A stretch of DNA of 64,000 nucleotides. Origin: Coriobacteriaceae bacterium AM100-PB1-1D-6A (GTDB taxonomy: Bacteria > Actinomycetota > Coriobacteriia > Coriobacteriales > Coriobacteriaceae). The notes under the pieces are model-generated. The model was not told the DNA's origin, did no database searches, and worked only from the letters and a program-made list of their open reading frames with translations. The DNA lies in the NCBI GenBank assembly GCA_027660625.1, contig JAQDNC010000001.1, forward strand, positions 368,020 through 432,019, written 5' to 3'. Each line of letters opens with the position of its first letter. Position 1 is the first letter of the stretch. Positions 34,988 through 43,588 of the stretch are shown in pieces. A program made the position numbers and the translations under genes.

Positions 34988-36562
34988 TTAGGCGCCGTAC
35001 GGATTCCGGTCCCTCTCTATGCGTTGGCGGATGTGGGCGTACTCGATAACCAACAGTACCAGCAGCAGGGCCATGATGGCTAGGTAGCTTACGACGGCGC
35101 CCATCAGGCCGAGCAGATTGATTAGAATCACCGGCAGTACCACGCTCGCGGCAAAACAAATCAGGTAGACCTTGGTGACGTCGCCGGCGTGGCGCAGCAC
35201 CGTGATGATGGCGTAGATAAAGTCGATGGCCGCGGTGACGCCGCCGGCGACGACCATCAGCAGCGCCAGCGTACGGTAGCGTTCAAAGCTGAGACCGTAC
35301 ATAAAGCTCATGAGGGGAATACCGGGACCTGCCATAAATGCGGCGCACGCGCCGGTGATGACCACGATCAGCGCCATAACGGCAACAATAATCAGGTCAA
35401 AGCGACGACGCTTGCGAGGATTAGCCCAAATGCTCGACAAGCGCAGGAGCTGCGGTTTATAGACAAATCCAATGCTCAACAGAATAGCCTGAGCTGGAAA
35501 AAAGAGGGCATTAAAGTACAGCTGGTATTTATAGGCCAGTGTGCCTTCCATCACAAACTTGGGCATGCTCTCGATAAGGTTGAACAGGAATAGCGCGCCA
35601 AAGAGTGGAGCGCACTGGACAAACAGGTGGCCGACCTCGCGCAGGCTCACGCGGCGCGATTTTTCGGTCTCGAGCAGGGCAAGCGGCGCGGTGACCAGCA
35701 CGAGCGAGGCGATCGCGGTGACGCCCATGGCCATGGCCGCGATGGGCATGCTGCGCGTGAGGAGCAGCGCCACGCTAAAGACCGCGATGACGCCGACGGA
35801 GCGTAGCGTTTGGCTCATGCCAGCCAAGTAGAGCTTGTCGGCCTGCTGCAGGCGGCCTTCGTACACGTCGGCGACGCCGTCTATCACCTTATACAGGTAG
35901 ACGCCCAGGCCGATCGTCGCCATCTGCGCGTCATAGCCGCGGGCGCTGCTGTACATGAGGCCGCAGCCTAGGGCGAGCGCTCCGCAAAGCCAGCGGTTGA
36001 GCTGGTAGGAGGCAAAGGACGTCGTTTCGTCGATGTCCGAGACCTGAAAATTGCGCACGCCATAGTTGCACGCGATCATGATGAGCGTGCCGGTGACAAA
36101 GGCGATGGAGAATTTGCCTGCTTCTTCTGCTCCCACGAGCTGCGTAGACACGATGGTGAGCAGTGGAAACGCCAAGCCCCACACGGCGGTGCCGAGGGTG
36201 TTCCAAAGATAGTCGCGACTGGTGGCGTGCTCCTCGTATTCCGCTTCCTGCATGGAGAAGCCGCCGCCGTAGACGGCGCCGAGCAGACGGTTCCACCAAG
36301 CGTTGACCATGCGGCGAACGGGGCCGGGCTCCCGATCGCGTTCGCGCCGACGACGTGTGGCTTGGCTGCTATCGGGCCCGCCGGCGTTGCGCTGGCTCAG
36401 CTCCTGGATGCGAGCGAGCTCCTCGGCGGTGTGCGAGGCCGGGAACAGGCCGTTCTCGATGCGACCGCCCTGGCTGGGTGCCCCGCCCGATACGGTGGGG
36501 TCGGAGACGCCGTTGTGACGGGCGATGGCGCGGCGGATGCTATCGAGGGGCGTGATACTCAA
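34988..36562 (-). CDS. Polysaccharide flippase-like multi-pass membrane protein (Wzx/MATE fold)
   Basis: 524 aa. The first 110 residues are hydrophilic and rich in Arg, Ser and Pro (cytoplasmic, probably disordered). About 12-14 membrane helices follow, starting near DYLWNTLGTAVWGLAFPLL. The segment QLVGAEEAGKFSIAFVTGTLIMIACNYGVRNFQVSD and the helix layout match Wzx-type lipopolysaccharide/polysaccharide transporters. It would flip lipid-linked glycans for cell-surface polymers. No glycosyltransferase gene is adjacent, though a WecA/TagO-type gene lies at 44809-46008. Confidence 0.75.
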   Translation of the reverse strand: MSITPLDSIRRAIARHNGVSDPTVSGGAPSQGGRIENGLFPASHTAEELARIQELSQRNAGGPDSSQATRRRRERDREPGPVRRMVNAWWNRLLGAVYGGGFSMQEAEYEEHATSRDYLWNTLGTAVWGLAFPLLTIVSTQLVGAEEAGKFSIAFVTGTLIMIACNYGVRNFQVSDIDETTSFASYQLNRWLCGALALGCGLMYSSARGYDAQMATIGLGVYLYKVIDGVADVYEGRLQQADKLYLAGMSQTLRSVGVIAVFSVALLLTRSMPIAAMAMGVTAIASLVLVTAPLALLETEKSRRVSLREVGHLFVQCAPLFGALFLFNLIESMPKFVMEGTLAYKYQLYFNALFFPAQAILLSIGFVYKPQLLRLSSIWANPRKRRRFDLIIVAVMALIVVITGACAAFMAGPGIPLMSFMYGLSFERYRTLALLMVVAGGVTAAIDFIYAIITVLRHAGDVTKVYLICFAASVVLPVILINLLGLMGAVVSYLAIMALLLVLLVIEYAHIRQRIERDRNPYGA

Positions 36563-36742
36563 AGCGGAGTCCTTTCTATTGCTGCGCTTTAGTATAGACG
36601 CGACGGTGTTCGCTCGTGTTTTTGAACGGATTGTTCAATAATTTCGGCGGGCGGCTGTAATTTGTCGGTAAACGTGCGGTATCCTGTTGAAGTTTTGTGA
36701 CACCCCCGATGCCGCCCACGCGGTACCAAGGAGCTTCTACCT

Positions 36743-38315
36743 ATGGACGTCGCCGCATTCTTACTGGCTCTTGTGCCGATTATTTGGCTGGTCGTGATGC
36801 TGCTGTGCTTTAAATGGCCAGCTTGGAAGGCCGCTATCGGATCGTTTGTCCTTTCGTGCTTGCTTGCCTTCGCATGGTGGCACCTGCCGGCAGCGCAGAT
36901 CGCGACCGCCTCGCTCGAAGGTTTTTTTGATGGCTCTGTGGCCCATCGTCCTGGTGATCATCGCCGCGGTGTTCACGTATAACCTGTGCGTTCGTACGGG
37001 CGCCATGGACGTGATCGGCAGCATGATCACCTCCATCAGCAGCGACCGCCGTCTGCTGGCGCTGCTCGTGGCTTGGTGCTTCGGTGGCTTTATGGAGGGC
37101 ATGGCCGGCTTCGGTACCGCTGTCGCCATTCCCGCCGGCATGCTCGCGGGCCTGGGCTTTGAGGCCGTGCCTGCCGTGCTCATCTGCCTGCTGGCCAACG
37201 GCGTGCCCACGCCCTACGGCTCCATCGGCATCCCCACGGTGTCCGTTGCCGACCTGGTGGGTTTGGATTCCCTTCACCTAGCGACCGTTCAGCTGGTGCA
37301 GCTCGCACCGTTCTTTGTGGTGATGCCGCTATTTATTGTGCTGGTTGCGGGCCGTGTTGCCGATGACCAGGGCAATGCCGCGAGTGTGGGCGAGCGTCTG
37401 CACGGTGTTGCCGGCGTGGCGTTGCTCTCCGGCGTGTCGTTTGTCGGCGCGGCTCTGGTCGTTGCCATGTTTGTGGGCCCCGAGCTGGCCGTGGTCGTAG
37501 GATCCATCGTTTCGCTCGCGCTGACAGCTGCGCTTGCCATGCGTGCCGAGAAGTCGGGGCATCTGGACGCACGCTTCCATATGAATATCGAGGCCGGCGA
37601 ACAGCTCACCGTTAAATCGGCGCTTTCGGCCTGGTCGTGCTTCATTCTGATTTTTGTACTGCTGCTGGGTACGTCCAACCTGGTGCCCGCCGTGCATGCC
37701 GCGCTTGCGCCCTTTGCAAGCCACGTGCAGGTGTATTGCGGCGAGAACCCCGGTACGCTTACGTTTTCGTGGATTAACACGCCGGGTGTTTGGATCTTCC
37801 TGGCCGCGTTTGTCGGCGGTGCCATTCAGGGTGCTTCGCCACGCATGATGGGCGAGGTGCTGGCCGCGACTGTGAAGCAGATGATGCCGACGGTGATCAC
37901 GATGCTTTCGGTGCTGGGCTGTGCCAAGGTGATGGGCTATGCGGGCATGATCTCTTCGATCAGCGCGTTCTGCATCGCCGTCGCCGGTGGGCTGTACCCG
38001 ATTCTGGCTTCGTGGATCGGCGCAGTCGGTGCGTTTGTGACCGGCTCGGGCACGTCCTCGGGCATGCTGTTTGGCCCCATTCAGAGCCAGGCTGCCACTG
38101 CGCTGGGTGTGAGCGACTACTGGATGGTCGCGTTGAACGCCCTGGGCGTCGCCGCCGGTAAGATGATCTCGCCGCAGACCCTCGCCATTGGTCTTGCCGC
38201 CGTGCTCGTGCGCGGTAAGGATGCCGAACTCCTGGGCGCCGTCCTGCCCTACGCCGCCGGCATGCTGGTCCTGATGAGCGCCATAGCCATGCTCGGCCAA
38301 GGCCTGCCGCTGTAG
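36743..38315 (+). pseudogene. lctP: L-lactate permease (LctP family), frameshifted in a T7 tract
   Basis: The N-terminal 60 residues (DVAAFLLALVPIIWLVVMLL to TASLEGF) are in one frame and the remaining 460 (ALWPIVLVIIAAVFTYNL onward) in another. The switch is at seven consecutive T at 36922-36928; six would restore one continuous protein of about 524 aa, the normal LctP size. Family signatures after the break include GGFMEGMAGFGTAVAIPAG and NGVPTPYGSIGIPT. LctP imports lactate or glycolate with protons. An ATG at 36930 could start a shortened product. The cause may be true mutation, phase variation by slippage, or a sequencing error. Confidence 0.8.
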
Positions 38316-38317
38316 TC

Positions 38318-38454
38318 GGCACTTAGGGACGTTCCTTATGTGCCGGCACTCTGGGAACGTCCCTAAGTGCCGGCATCCGGGGACACTCCTTGAATGTTGT
38401 CTGTTCAAGAGTGTCCCCAATGACTAGTCGTTTAAAAGCGTCCCCAATGACTAG
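38318..38454. repeat. GGGACGTTCC-type composite repeat, copy 2 (double hairpin plus direct repeat)
   Basis: First hairpin: GGCACTTAGGGACGTTCC (38318-38335) with its exact complement at 38354-38371. Second hairpin: GGGGACACTCCTTGAA (38379-38394) with TTCAAGAGTGTCCCC (38404-38418). Then TCCCCAATGACTAG appears twice (38414-38427 and 38441-38454). The block starts 3 bases after the lactate permease stop. Confidence 0.8.
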
Positions 38455-38593
38455 GCCGCTTGCCTGCGATTTTTGACCGTTGGGCGGGCGCTTCGCCGTT
38501 GCCGCAAAAACGTTTTTGCATATCGGGTACAACGGGCTTTACGTGAGTAAAGTGCGCGCCGCGTCCACGTGCCGCGTTTTTAAAGGAGGCCCC

Positions 38594-40264
38594 ATGCCTG
38601 GTGTTACCCCTGCAGAAGTTTTGTCCAACTTTGGCATTACGCTGGTCGAAGATCCCGCCGAGAATCAGCCCCGCCTGTTGGTCGATCTACCCGCCGCGGA
38701 GCTCGTCGAGCACGCTATCCGCCGCGAAGAAGGTCGCATGGCATCCAACGGCGCGCTGGTGATCGAGACGGGGGAGCGCACTGGTCGTTCTCCCAACGAT
38801 CGCTTTATCGTTGACACCCCCGATGTTCACGACAAGATTGCCTGGGGCGCTGTCAACCGCCCGCTTTCGATCGAGAGCTACGAGGCCATCAAGGCCGGTA
38901 TCGTCGACTACCTCAACGAGCGCGACGTGTTCGTTACGCACGGCATGGCGGGCGCCGACCGCAACCACACGCGTCGCCTGCTCGTCGCCTGCGAGCGCGC
39001 CAGCCAAGCGCTCTTCATTAAGCAGATGCTCGCCCGTCCGCTCGCCCGCGAAATTGCGCGCACCGGCGAGCCGGACTTCTGCGTGCTCGCGGCACCTGGC
39101 TACCAGTGCGACCCCGCCATCAAGGGCCTCAACTCCAGCGCCGCCGTGGTCATCAACTTCCAGGAGCGCGTGATTCTGGTTGCCGGCACCGGTTACTCCG
39201 GCGAAATCAAAAAGTCCATCTTCAGCGTCATGAACTACCTGCTGCCTGTCGAGGACGACGTACTGCCCATGCACTGCTCGGCCAGCATGGATCCCGTCAC
39301 GCACGAGACGGCCGTGTTCTTTGGCCTTTCGGGCACGGGCAAGACCACGCTTTCGGCTAACCCCACGCGCCTGTTAATCGGTGACGACGAGCACGGCTGG
39401 TCCGACATGGGTATCTTTAACGTCGAGGGCGGCTGCTATGCCAAGTGCGAGGGCCTGGACGCGTTCCACGAGCCCGAGATCTTCAACGCCGTTCGCTTTG
39501 GCGCCATCTGCGAAAACGTAGTGCTCGATGAGAACCGCAAGCCCAACTATGACGACGTCTCGATCACGCACAATACGCGTGTGGCCTATCCCGTCGAGCA
39601 TATCCCCAACGCGTGGACCAAGGGCATGGGCACCACTCCGAGCGTCGTGCTGTTCCTGACCTGCGATGCCTTTGGCGTGCTGCCGCCCATCTCGCGCCTG
39701 ACGGCCGACGCCGCCATGTATCACTTTGTGACGGGCTTTACGGCCAAGATCCCCGGCACCGAGGTCGGCGTCACCGAGCCCACGCCCACGTTCTCCTCGC
39801 TGTTCGGCGAGCCGTTTATGCCGCTCGACCCCATGGTCTACGCTAAGATGCTCGGCGAGCGTATTGCCGACGGCCGCACCCGCGTCTACCTGGTCAACAC
39901 TGGCTGGATTGGCGGCGGCTACGGCGTGGGTCGTCGCATCGAGCTCGCCTACACGCGCGCCCTGGTGGCCCGCGCTCTCGACGGTACCATCGAGGACAGC
40001 GAGTTCGTGCACGACGATATCTTTAATGTCGACATTCCCACCACGTGCCATGGCGTGCCCGACGGCATTCTGGTGCCGCGCCAGTACTGGCAGAGCACCG
40101 CTCGCTACGACGAGGCAGCGCACAATCTTGCCGTGATGTTCGAGGAGAACTTCGAGAAGAAGTACTCGCACCTGCCCGAGTCCGTCAAGGCTGCCGGCCC
40201 TCACGCCCAGATGCCCGCCGAGGCCCGTCATCGCGGCCGTGGCCTGCTGGGACTCCGCCACTAG
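38594..40264 (+). CDS. pckA: Phosphoenolpyruvate carboxykinase (ATP)
   Basis: 556 aa. ATG 38594 was chosen because TAAAGGAGG lies just before it. Kinase-1a motif GLSGTGKTTLS and kinase-2 motif LIGDDEHGW identify ATP-dependent PEPCK. ERTGRSPNDRFIVD and the NRxFLVxxP-type region at the N-terminus bind oxaloacetate. It interconverts oxaloacetate plus ATP with PEP plus CO2 plus ADP. In gut fermenters it often runs toward oxaloacetate to fix CO2. Monocistronic; a GGGACAGG hairpin 18 bases after the stop may terminate it. Confidence 0.95.
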   Translation: MPGVTPAEVLSNFGITLVEDPAENQPRLLVDLPAAELVEHAIRREEGRMASNGALVIETGERTGRSPNDRFIVDTPDVHDKIAWGAVNRPLSIESYEAIKAGIVDYLNERDVFVTHGMAGADRNHTRRLLVACERASQALFIKQMLARPLAREIARTGEPDFCVLAAPGYQCDPAIKGLNSSAAVVINFQERVILVAGTGYSGEIKKSIFSVMNYLLPVEDDVLPMHCSASMDPVTHETAVFFGLSGTGKTTLSANPTRLLIGDDEHGWSDMGIFNVEGGCYAKCEGLDAFHEPEIFNAVRFGAICENVVLDENRKPNYDDVSITHNTRVAYPVEHIPNAWTKGMGTTPSVVLFLTCDAFGVLPPISRLTADAAMYHFVTGFTAKIPGTEVGVTEPTPTFSSLFGEPFMPLDPMVYAKMLGERIADGRTRVYLVNTGWIGGGYGVGRRIELAYTRALVARALDGTIEDSEFVHDDIFNVDIPTTCHGVPDGILVPRQYWQSTARYDEAAHNLAVMFEENFEKKYSHLPESVKAAGPHAQMPAEARHRGRGLLGLRH

Positions 40265-40282
40265 CGTTGCCTCAGACCCAAA

Positions 40283-40317
40283 ACCACCACAAAGGGGACA
40301 GGCACCTTTGTGGTGGT
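40283..40317 (+). repeat. GGGACAGG-core hairpin, ACCACCAC family, copy 3
   Basis: The cleanest copy: perfect arms ACCACCACAAAG and CTTTGTGGTGGT around GGGACAGGCAC, followed by TTTTG. 18 bases after pckA. Confidence 0.9.
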
Positions 40318-40318
40318 T

Positions 40319-40347
40319 TTGCTCGCGCAGATGACTCAGGTTACAAT
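40319..40347 (+). promoter_or_regulatory. Promoter before the B3/B4 gene leader
   Basis: TTGCTC (40319-40324), 17 bases, TACAAT (40342-40347). The start of transcription would fall near 40354, giving a 135-base untranslated leader. Confidence 0.5.
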
Positions 40348-40353
40348 ACGCCT

Positions 40354-40450
40354 GACATATCGTCCCCTTCTCCGGATGGGGACAGCGTAAGCGCTCTTGT
40401 GACGGCACCGTAGGACTTTGAAGGTGGCCGTTGTAAGGGCGCTTTTTGTT
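40354..40450 (+). promoter_or_regulatory. Structured leader with terminator-like hairpin
   Basis: Hairpin 1 is GTCCCC/GGGGAC (40362-40383). Hairpin 2 pairs AGCGCTCTTGTGACGGC (40389-40405) with GCCGTTGTAAGGGCGCT (40427-40443) through several wobble pairs and is followed by TTTTTGTTT. The layout resembles an attenuator or riboswitch with a terminator. I could not match it to a known class; no T-box sequence is present. Confidence 0.4.
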
Positions 40451-40488
40451 TAGGCGTTTGCGTGGGGCGAATCGTGAAGGGAGCACGT

Positions 40489-41208
40489 ATGAAGAGCTTT
40501 ATTGCCGAGGATTCATTTTGGGAGCTGTTTCCGCAGGCGGCAATCGGTGTTGTGGTCGTAAAGGGCATGAAGCCCGCGGCTCAGATTCCCCAGGAGGACG
40601 TGGATGCGATCGCCGCGCTGCTCGACCGCGCCAATATCGATGCGGAGCGTCATCTGACCAGCGATACTATCAGCGAGAATGCGCCGGTCAAGGCATGGCG
40701 CGAGGCCTATCGTCTGTTCAAGACCAAAAAGGGTGCGCGTTGTTCGATCGAGAACTTGCTCAAACGTGTGCTCAAAGGCAAGCCGGTCGGTCATATCACA
40801 CCGGCGGTGGATATTTACAACACGGTGTCGCTGTCCTACGCACTGCCCGTGGGAGGCGAGGATTTGCATGCGATTGAGGGAGATCTTCGCCTGAAGGTGA
40901 CCGACGGTGGCGATGCGTTCTTGCCGCTTGGCGAGGAAGCGGATGACCCGACGCTGCCCGGCGAGCTCGCTTATATCGACGATGCAGGTGCCGTGTGCCG
41001 CTGCTGGAACTGGCGCGACGGCGTTCGAACGGCTCTGTCCGACGATTCGGCCGACGTGTTTTTGGCGATTGAATGTGTTGAGCCCGAGCGCATGGGGGAC
41101 TGCCAGGCCGCCATCGATCGCTTGGCCGAGCTTCTTGAGCGCTATCTGGGGGCGACGGTTGTCGTTAAGACGCTTGTGACCCGCGACAATCCCTGCGTGG
41201 AGCTGTAG
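40489..41208 (+). CDS. B3/B4 tRNA-binding-domain protein
   Basis: 239 aa, ATG after AAGGGAG. The fold is that of the B3/B4 domain of PheT (AYRLFKTKKGARCSIENLLKRVLKGKPVGHITPAVDIYNTVSLSYALPVGGED), which in stand-alone form is thought to act as an editing-type or amino-acid/tRNA-binding protein. The exact role is unproven. The structured leader at 40354-40450 would fit regulation by amino acid or tRNA status, though this is speculation. Confidence 0.85.
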   Translation: MKSFIAEDSFWELFPQAAIGVVVVKGMKPAAQIPQEDVDAIAALLDRANIDAERHLTSDTISENAPVKAWREAYRLFKTKKGARCSIENLLKRVLKGKPVGHITPAVDIYNTVSLSYALPVGGEDLHAIEGDLRLKVTDGGDAFLPLGEEADDPTLPGELAYIDDAGAVCRCWNWRDGVRTALSDDSADVFLAIECVEPERMGDCQAAIDRLAELLERYLGATVVVKTLVTRDNPCVEL

Positions 41209-41239
41209 CGAAGTCTGCGGATCAAACTCGACGGTCAAA

Positions 41240-41274
41240 ACCACTACAATGGTGCCTGTCCCCTTTGTGGTGGT
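41240..41274 (-). repeat. GGGACAGG-core hairpin, ACCACCAC family, copy 4
   Basis: Left arm ACCACTACAATG is mutated at two positions; right arm CTTTGTGGTGGT is intact. On the minus strand the core reads GGGACAGGCAC. It is followed on the + strand by TTTTT and stands 31 bases after the B3/B4 gene, so it looks like a terminator. Confidence 0.8.
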
Positions 41275-41381
41275 TTTTATGTTGATGGGTTAACAAATAG
41301 GGTGCGCAGGGCTGGCGGCCGATAAGTACGGTTAAGATGTTTACCCGTTAGCATTATGCAAGCGAAAGGCGGTCGTCTCCC

Positions 41382-41831
41382 ATGCAGCAGAACGACGAGA
41401 CACGTTTCGAGGACTTTGTCGGACTGATCAGCGGGCTCTACAAGGAGATCCAGCGCATTAAGACATCCGAGGGCGCAAGGCTGGGCCTCAAGGGCTCCGA
41501 CGTTATGTGCCTGTACTATCTTGAGCGCAGCAAGGACGGCCTGACTGGCGCCGACCTCGCTCGCATGGCAGGCGTGACCCGCGCCGCCGTCTCGCGCACG
41601 CTCGCGCATCTGGAGGAGGGCGGCTACGTCGAGGTCGATGATTCGGGCGATGCCGCCGTTAAGTATCGTGCTCCGGTGCGCCTGACCGCTCTGGGCGGCG
41701 AGAGTATGAGCGAGGCGGACCGCATCATTCGCGAGGTGCTCGATACCACCGGTAAGGCTATGGGTGTGGAGCAGCGCGAGCAGATGTATGCGTCGCTACG
41801 CACGATTCTCAACACCCTGCGCGAGATCTAA
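41382..41831 (+). CDS. MarR-family transcriptional regulator
   Basis: 149 aa. Central winged helix: LKGSDVMCLYYLERSKDGLTGADLARMAGVTRAAVSRTLAHLEEGGYVEVD in part, flanked by long dimerisation helices at both ends. MarR proteins bind palindromic sites as dimers and usually repress neighbours until a ligand binds. The DegV gene 118 bases downstream is the nearest candidate target. No operator was identified with confidence. Confidence 0.88.
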   Translation: MQQNDETRFEDFVGLISGLYKEIQRIKTSEGARLGLKGSDVMCLYYLERSKDGLTGADLARMAGVTRAAVSRTLAHLEEGGYVEVDDSGDAAVKYRAPVRLTALGGESMSEADRIIREVLDTTGKAMGVEQREQMYASLRTILNTLREI

Positions 41832-41949
41832 GGCCGCCAAGGCATTTGCTTCCAATTAACAACTGCATAGTCCCGTTTGAGCGCGTATGCCGTGCCGGGG
41901 CTTGCTGTCAAAATTCCCTGCGCGGGACCTGCGCAAGAAAGGATTCGCT

Positions 41950-42804
41950 ATGTCCGTCCGTATTATTACCGATTCCGCAAGCGATATGTCACCGGCCGAG
42001 CACCCAGCATTGGCCGTTTTGCCACTGTCCGTCACCTTTGGCACCGATGTGTACATGGATGGCGTCGACATCGATCACCAGCGCTTTTACGAGATGCTCG
42101 TGGAGCGCGATGAGCTGCCTAAGACCGGCCAGGTCAACCCGTACGCGTTTTCGCAGGCTATTGCCGAGGCGCGTGAGGCCGGCGATGAGGCAGTGATTAT
42201 TACCGTGGGCGCTAAGCTTTCGGGTACCAACCAAAGTGCCCGCACCGCACTTGCCGAGGCGCCGGGCGGCGATGTGTATGTGGTGGATAGCAATAACGTT
42301 ACCCTGGGCGAGCGCGTGCTGGTTGAGTACGCGCTGCGTTTGGTGGACGAGGGCCAGGGCGCGGCTCAGATCGCGGCGGCTGTCGAGGCCGTGCGCGACC
42401 GTGTAGTCGTCATCGGCCTGCTCGAGACGCTTGAGTACCTCGTTCGCGGCGGTCGCCTGTCTGCTGCGGCTGGTGCTGTGGGCACGTTGCTCAATGTGAA
42501 GCCCGTTGTGGCAGCGGAGGACGGTCTGATCGTGCAGCTGGGCAAGGCTCGTGGCTCCAAGAACGGCCGGAACCTGCTCAACCAGAAGGTCGAAAAGGCA
42601 GGCGGCATCGACTTTTCCATGCCGCTGGCGCTCGGCTATACGGGCCTTTCGGATGCGGTGCTCAAGAAGTATATCGAGGACAGTGCGGCACTGTGGGCTG
42701 GTCACACCGAGGGCGAACTGCCCGTTCACACCATTGGTGCCACCATCGGCACCCACGTAGGCCCCGGCGCCGTAGCCGTAGCCTTCTTCCAGCCCGCCAA
42801 CTAA
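41950..42804 (+). CDS. DegV family fatty-acid-binding protein
   Basis: 284 aa, ATG after AAGAAAGGATT. It has the DegV pattern VRIITDSASDMSP, then LPLSVTFGTDVYMDG, TGQVNPYAFSQA, and SGTNQSARTALA, whose Ser and Thr hold the fatty acid head group. The C-terminal part has the usual GLLETLEYLVRGGRLS and KPVVAAEDG. In Gram-positive bacteria such proteins (FakB) present fatty acids to the FakA kinase. No fakA gene is in the window. Confidence 0.93.
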   Translation: MSVRIITDSASDMSPAEHPALAVLPLSVTFGTDVYMDGVDIDHQRFYEMLVERDELPKTGQVNPYAFSQAIAEAREAGDEAVIITVGAKLSGTNQSARTALAEAPGGDVYVVDSNNVTLGERVLVEYALRLVDEGQGAAQIAAAVEAVRDRVVVIGLLETLEYLVRGGRLSAAAGAVGTLLNVKPVVAAEDGLIVQLGKARGSKNGRNLLNQKVEKAGGIDFSMPLALGYTGLSDAVLKKYIEDSAALWAGHTEGELPVHTIGATIGTHVGPGAVAVAFFQPAN

Positions 42805-42818
42805 CCGACCTGCCATAA

Positions 42819-42853
42819 ACCACCACAAAGGTGCCTGTCCCCTTTGCGGTGGT
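42819..42853 (-). repeat. GGGACAGG-core hairpin, ACCACCAC family, copy 5
   Basis: Arms ACCACCACAAAG and CTTTGCGGTGGT (one change), core GGGACAGGCAC on the minus strand. 14 bases after the DegV stop. Confidence 0.85.
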
Positions 42854-42884
42854 TTATGCTTTTCAGGGTGGAAGGGAGCGAGCA

Positions 42885-43205
42885 ATGACGTCTGAGGGCT
42901 TTTTTGAACGGGTGTACGAGGTGGTCGAGCAGATCCCCGAGGGGATGGTAGCCACGTATGGCCAGGTGGCGCTGCTTGCCGGTCGTCCACGAAGTGCGCG
43001 GTACGTGGGGTATGCCCTGCATAGCAATCCGCGCCCCGGCGAGATTCCCTGTCACCGCGTGGTGTTTGCCGACGGCCGTATCTGTGAGGGCTTTGCCTTT
43101 GGCGGCCCCGATGCTCAGCGTGAGCTCTTAATGGGGGAGGGTGTGACGTTTACCGATCCCGTGCACGTCGACTTGGCCGCCTGTCGCTGGCTTGCCGGAC
43201 TCTAA
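42885..43205 (+). CDS. MGMT-family DNA alkyl-repair protein (Ogt/ATL C-domain only)
   Basis: 106 aa, ATG after GAAGGGAG. Only the DNA-binding, active-site domain of O6-methylguanine methyltransferases is present: VATYGQVALLAG helix-turn-helix, RYVGYALHSNP, and IPCHRVV with Cys56 at the alkyl-acceptor position. Alkyltransferase-like proteins of this size often have Trp there; the retained Cys suggests that transfer is still possible. The N-terminal domain of full-length Ogt is missing. Confidence 0.88.
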   Translation: MTSEGFFERVYEVVEQIPEGMVATYGQVALLAGRPRSARYVGYALHSNPRPGEIPCHRVVFADGRICEGFAFGGPDAQRELLMGEGVTFTDPVHVDLAACRWLAGL

Positions 43206-43224
43206 CGGCTCTGCCGTGGCCAAA

Positions 43225-43258
43225 ACCACCACAAAGGTGCCTACCCCTTTGTGGTGGT
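43225..43258 (-). repeat. GGGAC-type hairpin, ACCACCAC family, copy 6
   Basis: Perfect arms ACCACCACAAAG and CTTTGTGGTGGT; the core is altered to GGGTAGGCAC (minus strand), one base shorter than in other copies. 19 bases after the MGMT gene. Confidence 0.8.
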
Positions 43259-43436
43259 TTAGTTTACTTGGGCTAACTTATGGAGAAGCTATGGCGGCGG
43301 ATATTGATGCTGCAAAGTAAACCACGGCGAACTATATTGGTTTCAGCAACGGAGCAGGCAATAGGCGATGAAAAAGCCTGCCCTGTTGAGTTTGATTCGC
43401 ATTCCTCCCCTCTGTGCGATTCAACGGTGTACTTCG

Positions 43437-43484
43437 GGAACAGGCCCGCTGGCAACTAACTGCCGGCGGGCCTGTTCCTGTTTG
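43437..43484 (+). terminator. Strong hairpin, terminator-like
   Basis: GGAACAGGCCCGC (43437-43449) pairs with GCGGGCCTGTTCC (43466-43478), with an inner GGCA/TGCC, then TGTTTG. No coding gene ends just before it on the + strand. Confidence 0.65.
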
Positions 43485-43524
43485 TCGGGGGAGTGCGATG
43501 GACGGAGCCGAAGCGGTCCGGCTC

Positions 43525-43553
43525 CAAAAAAGGCGGACGCCGTAGCGCCCGCC
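43525..43553 (-). terminator. trpS terminator
   Basis: On the minus strand GGCGG-G-CGC pairs with GCG-T-CCGCC (one mismatch in each arm) and a run of seven T follows. It lies 36 bases beyond the trpS stop. Confidence 0.75.
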
Positions 43554-43588
43554 CTATAGCAATCGAAAGCTCAAGCCAGCAGATCGGC

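Larger units (their letters stand above)
43206..43588. other. Intergenic region between MGMT gene and trpS with several hairpins
   Basis: Holds a GGGAC-type repeat (43225-43258), a region with a GCAGGC/GCCTGC mini-stem (43352-43381), a strong hairpin (43437-43478) and the trpS terminator (43525-43553). A 63-codon frame from 43368 crosses the hairpin and looks non-coding. A small RNA ending at the strong hairpin is possible. Confidence 0.5.

Noticed and set aside
40427..40450. T-box-like antiterminator in the B3/B4 leader
   Set aside because: AAGGTGGCCG superficially resembles the T-box sequence, but the conserved GGTGGNACCGCG is not present.
43368..43559. 63-codon plus-strand frame between MGMT gene and trpS
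   Set aside because: It crosses a strong hairpin and lacks a good ribosome site; composition looks non-coding.
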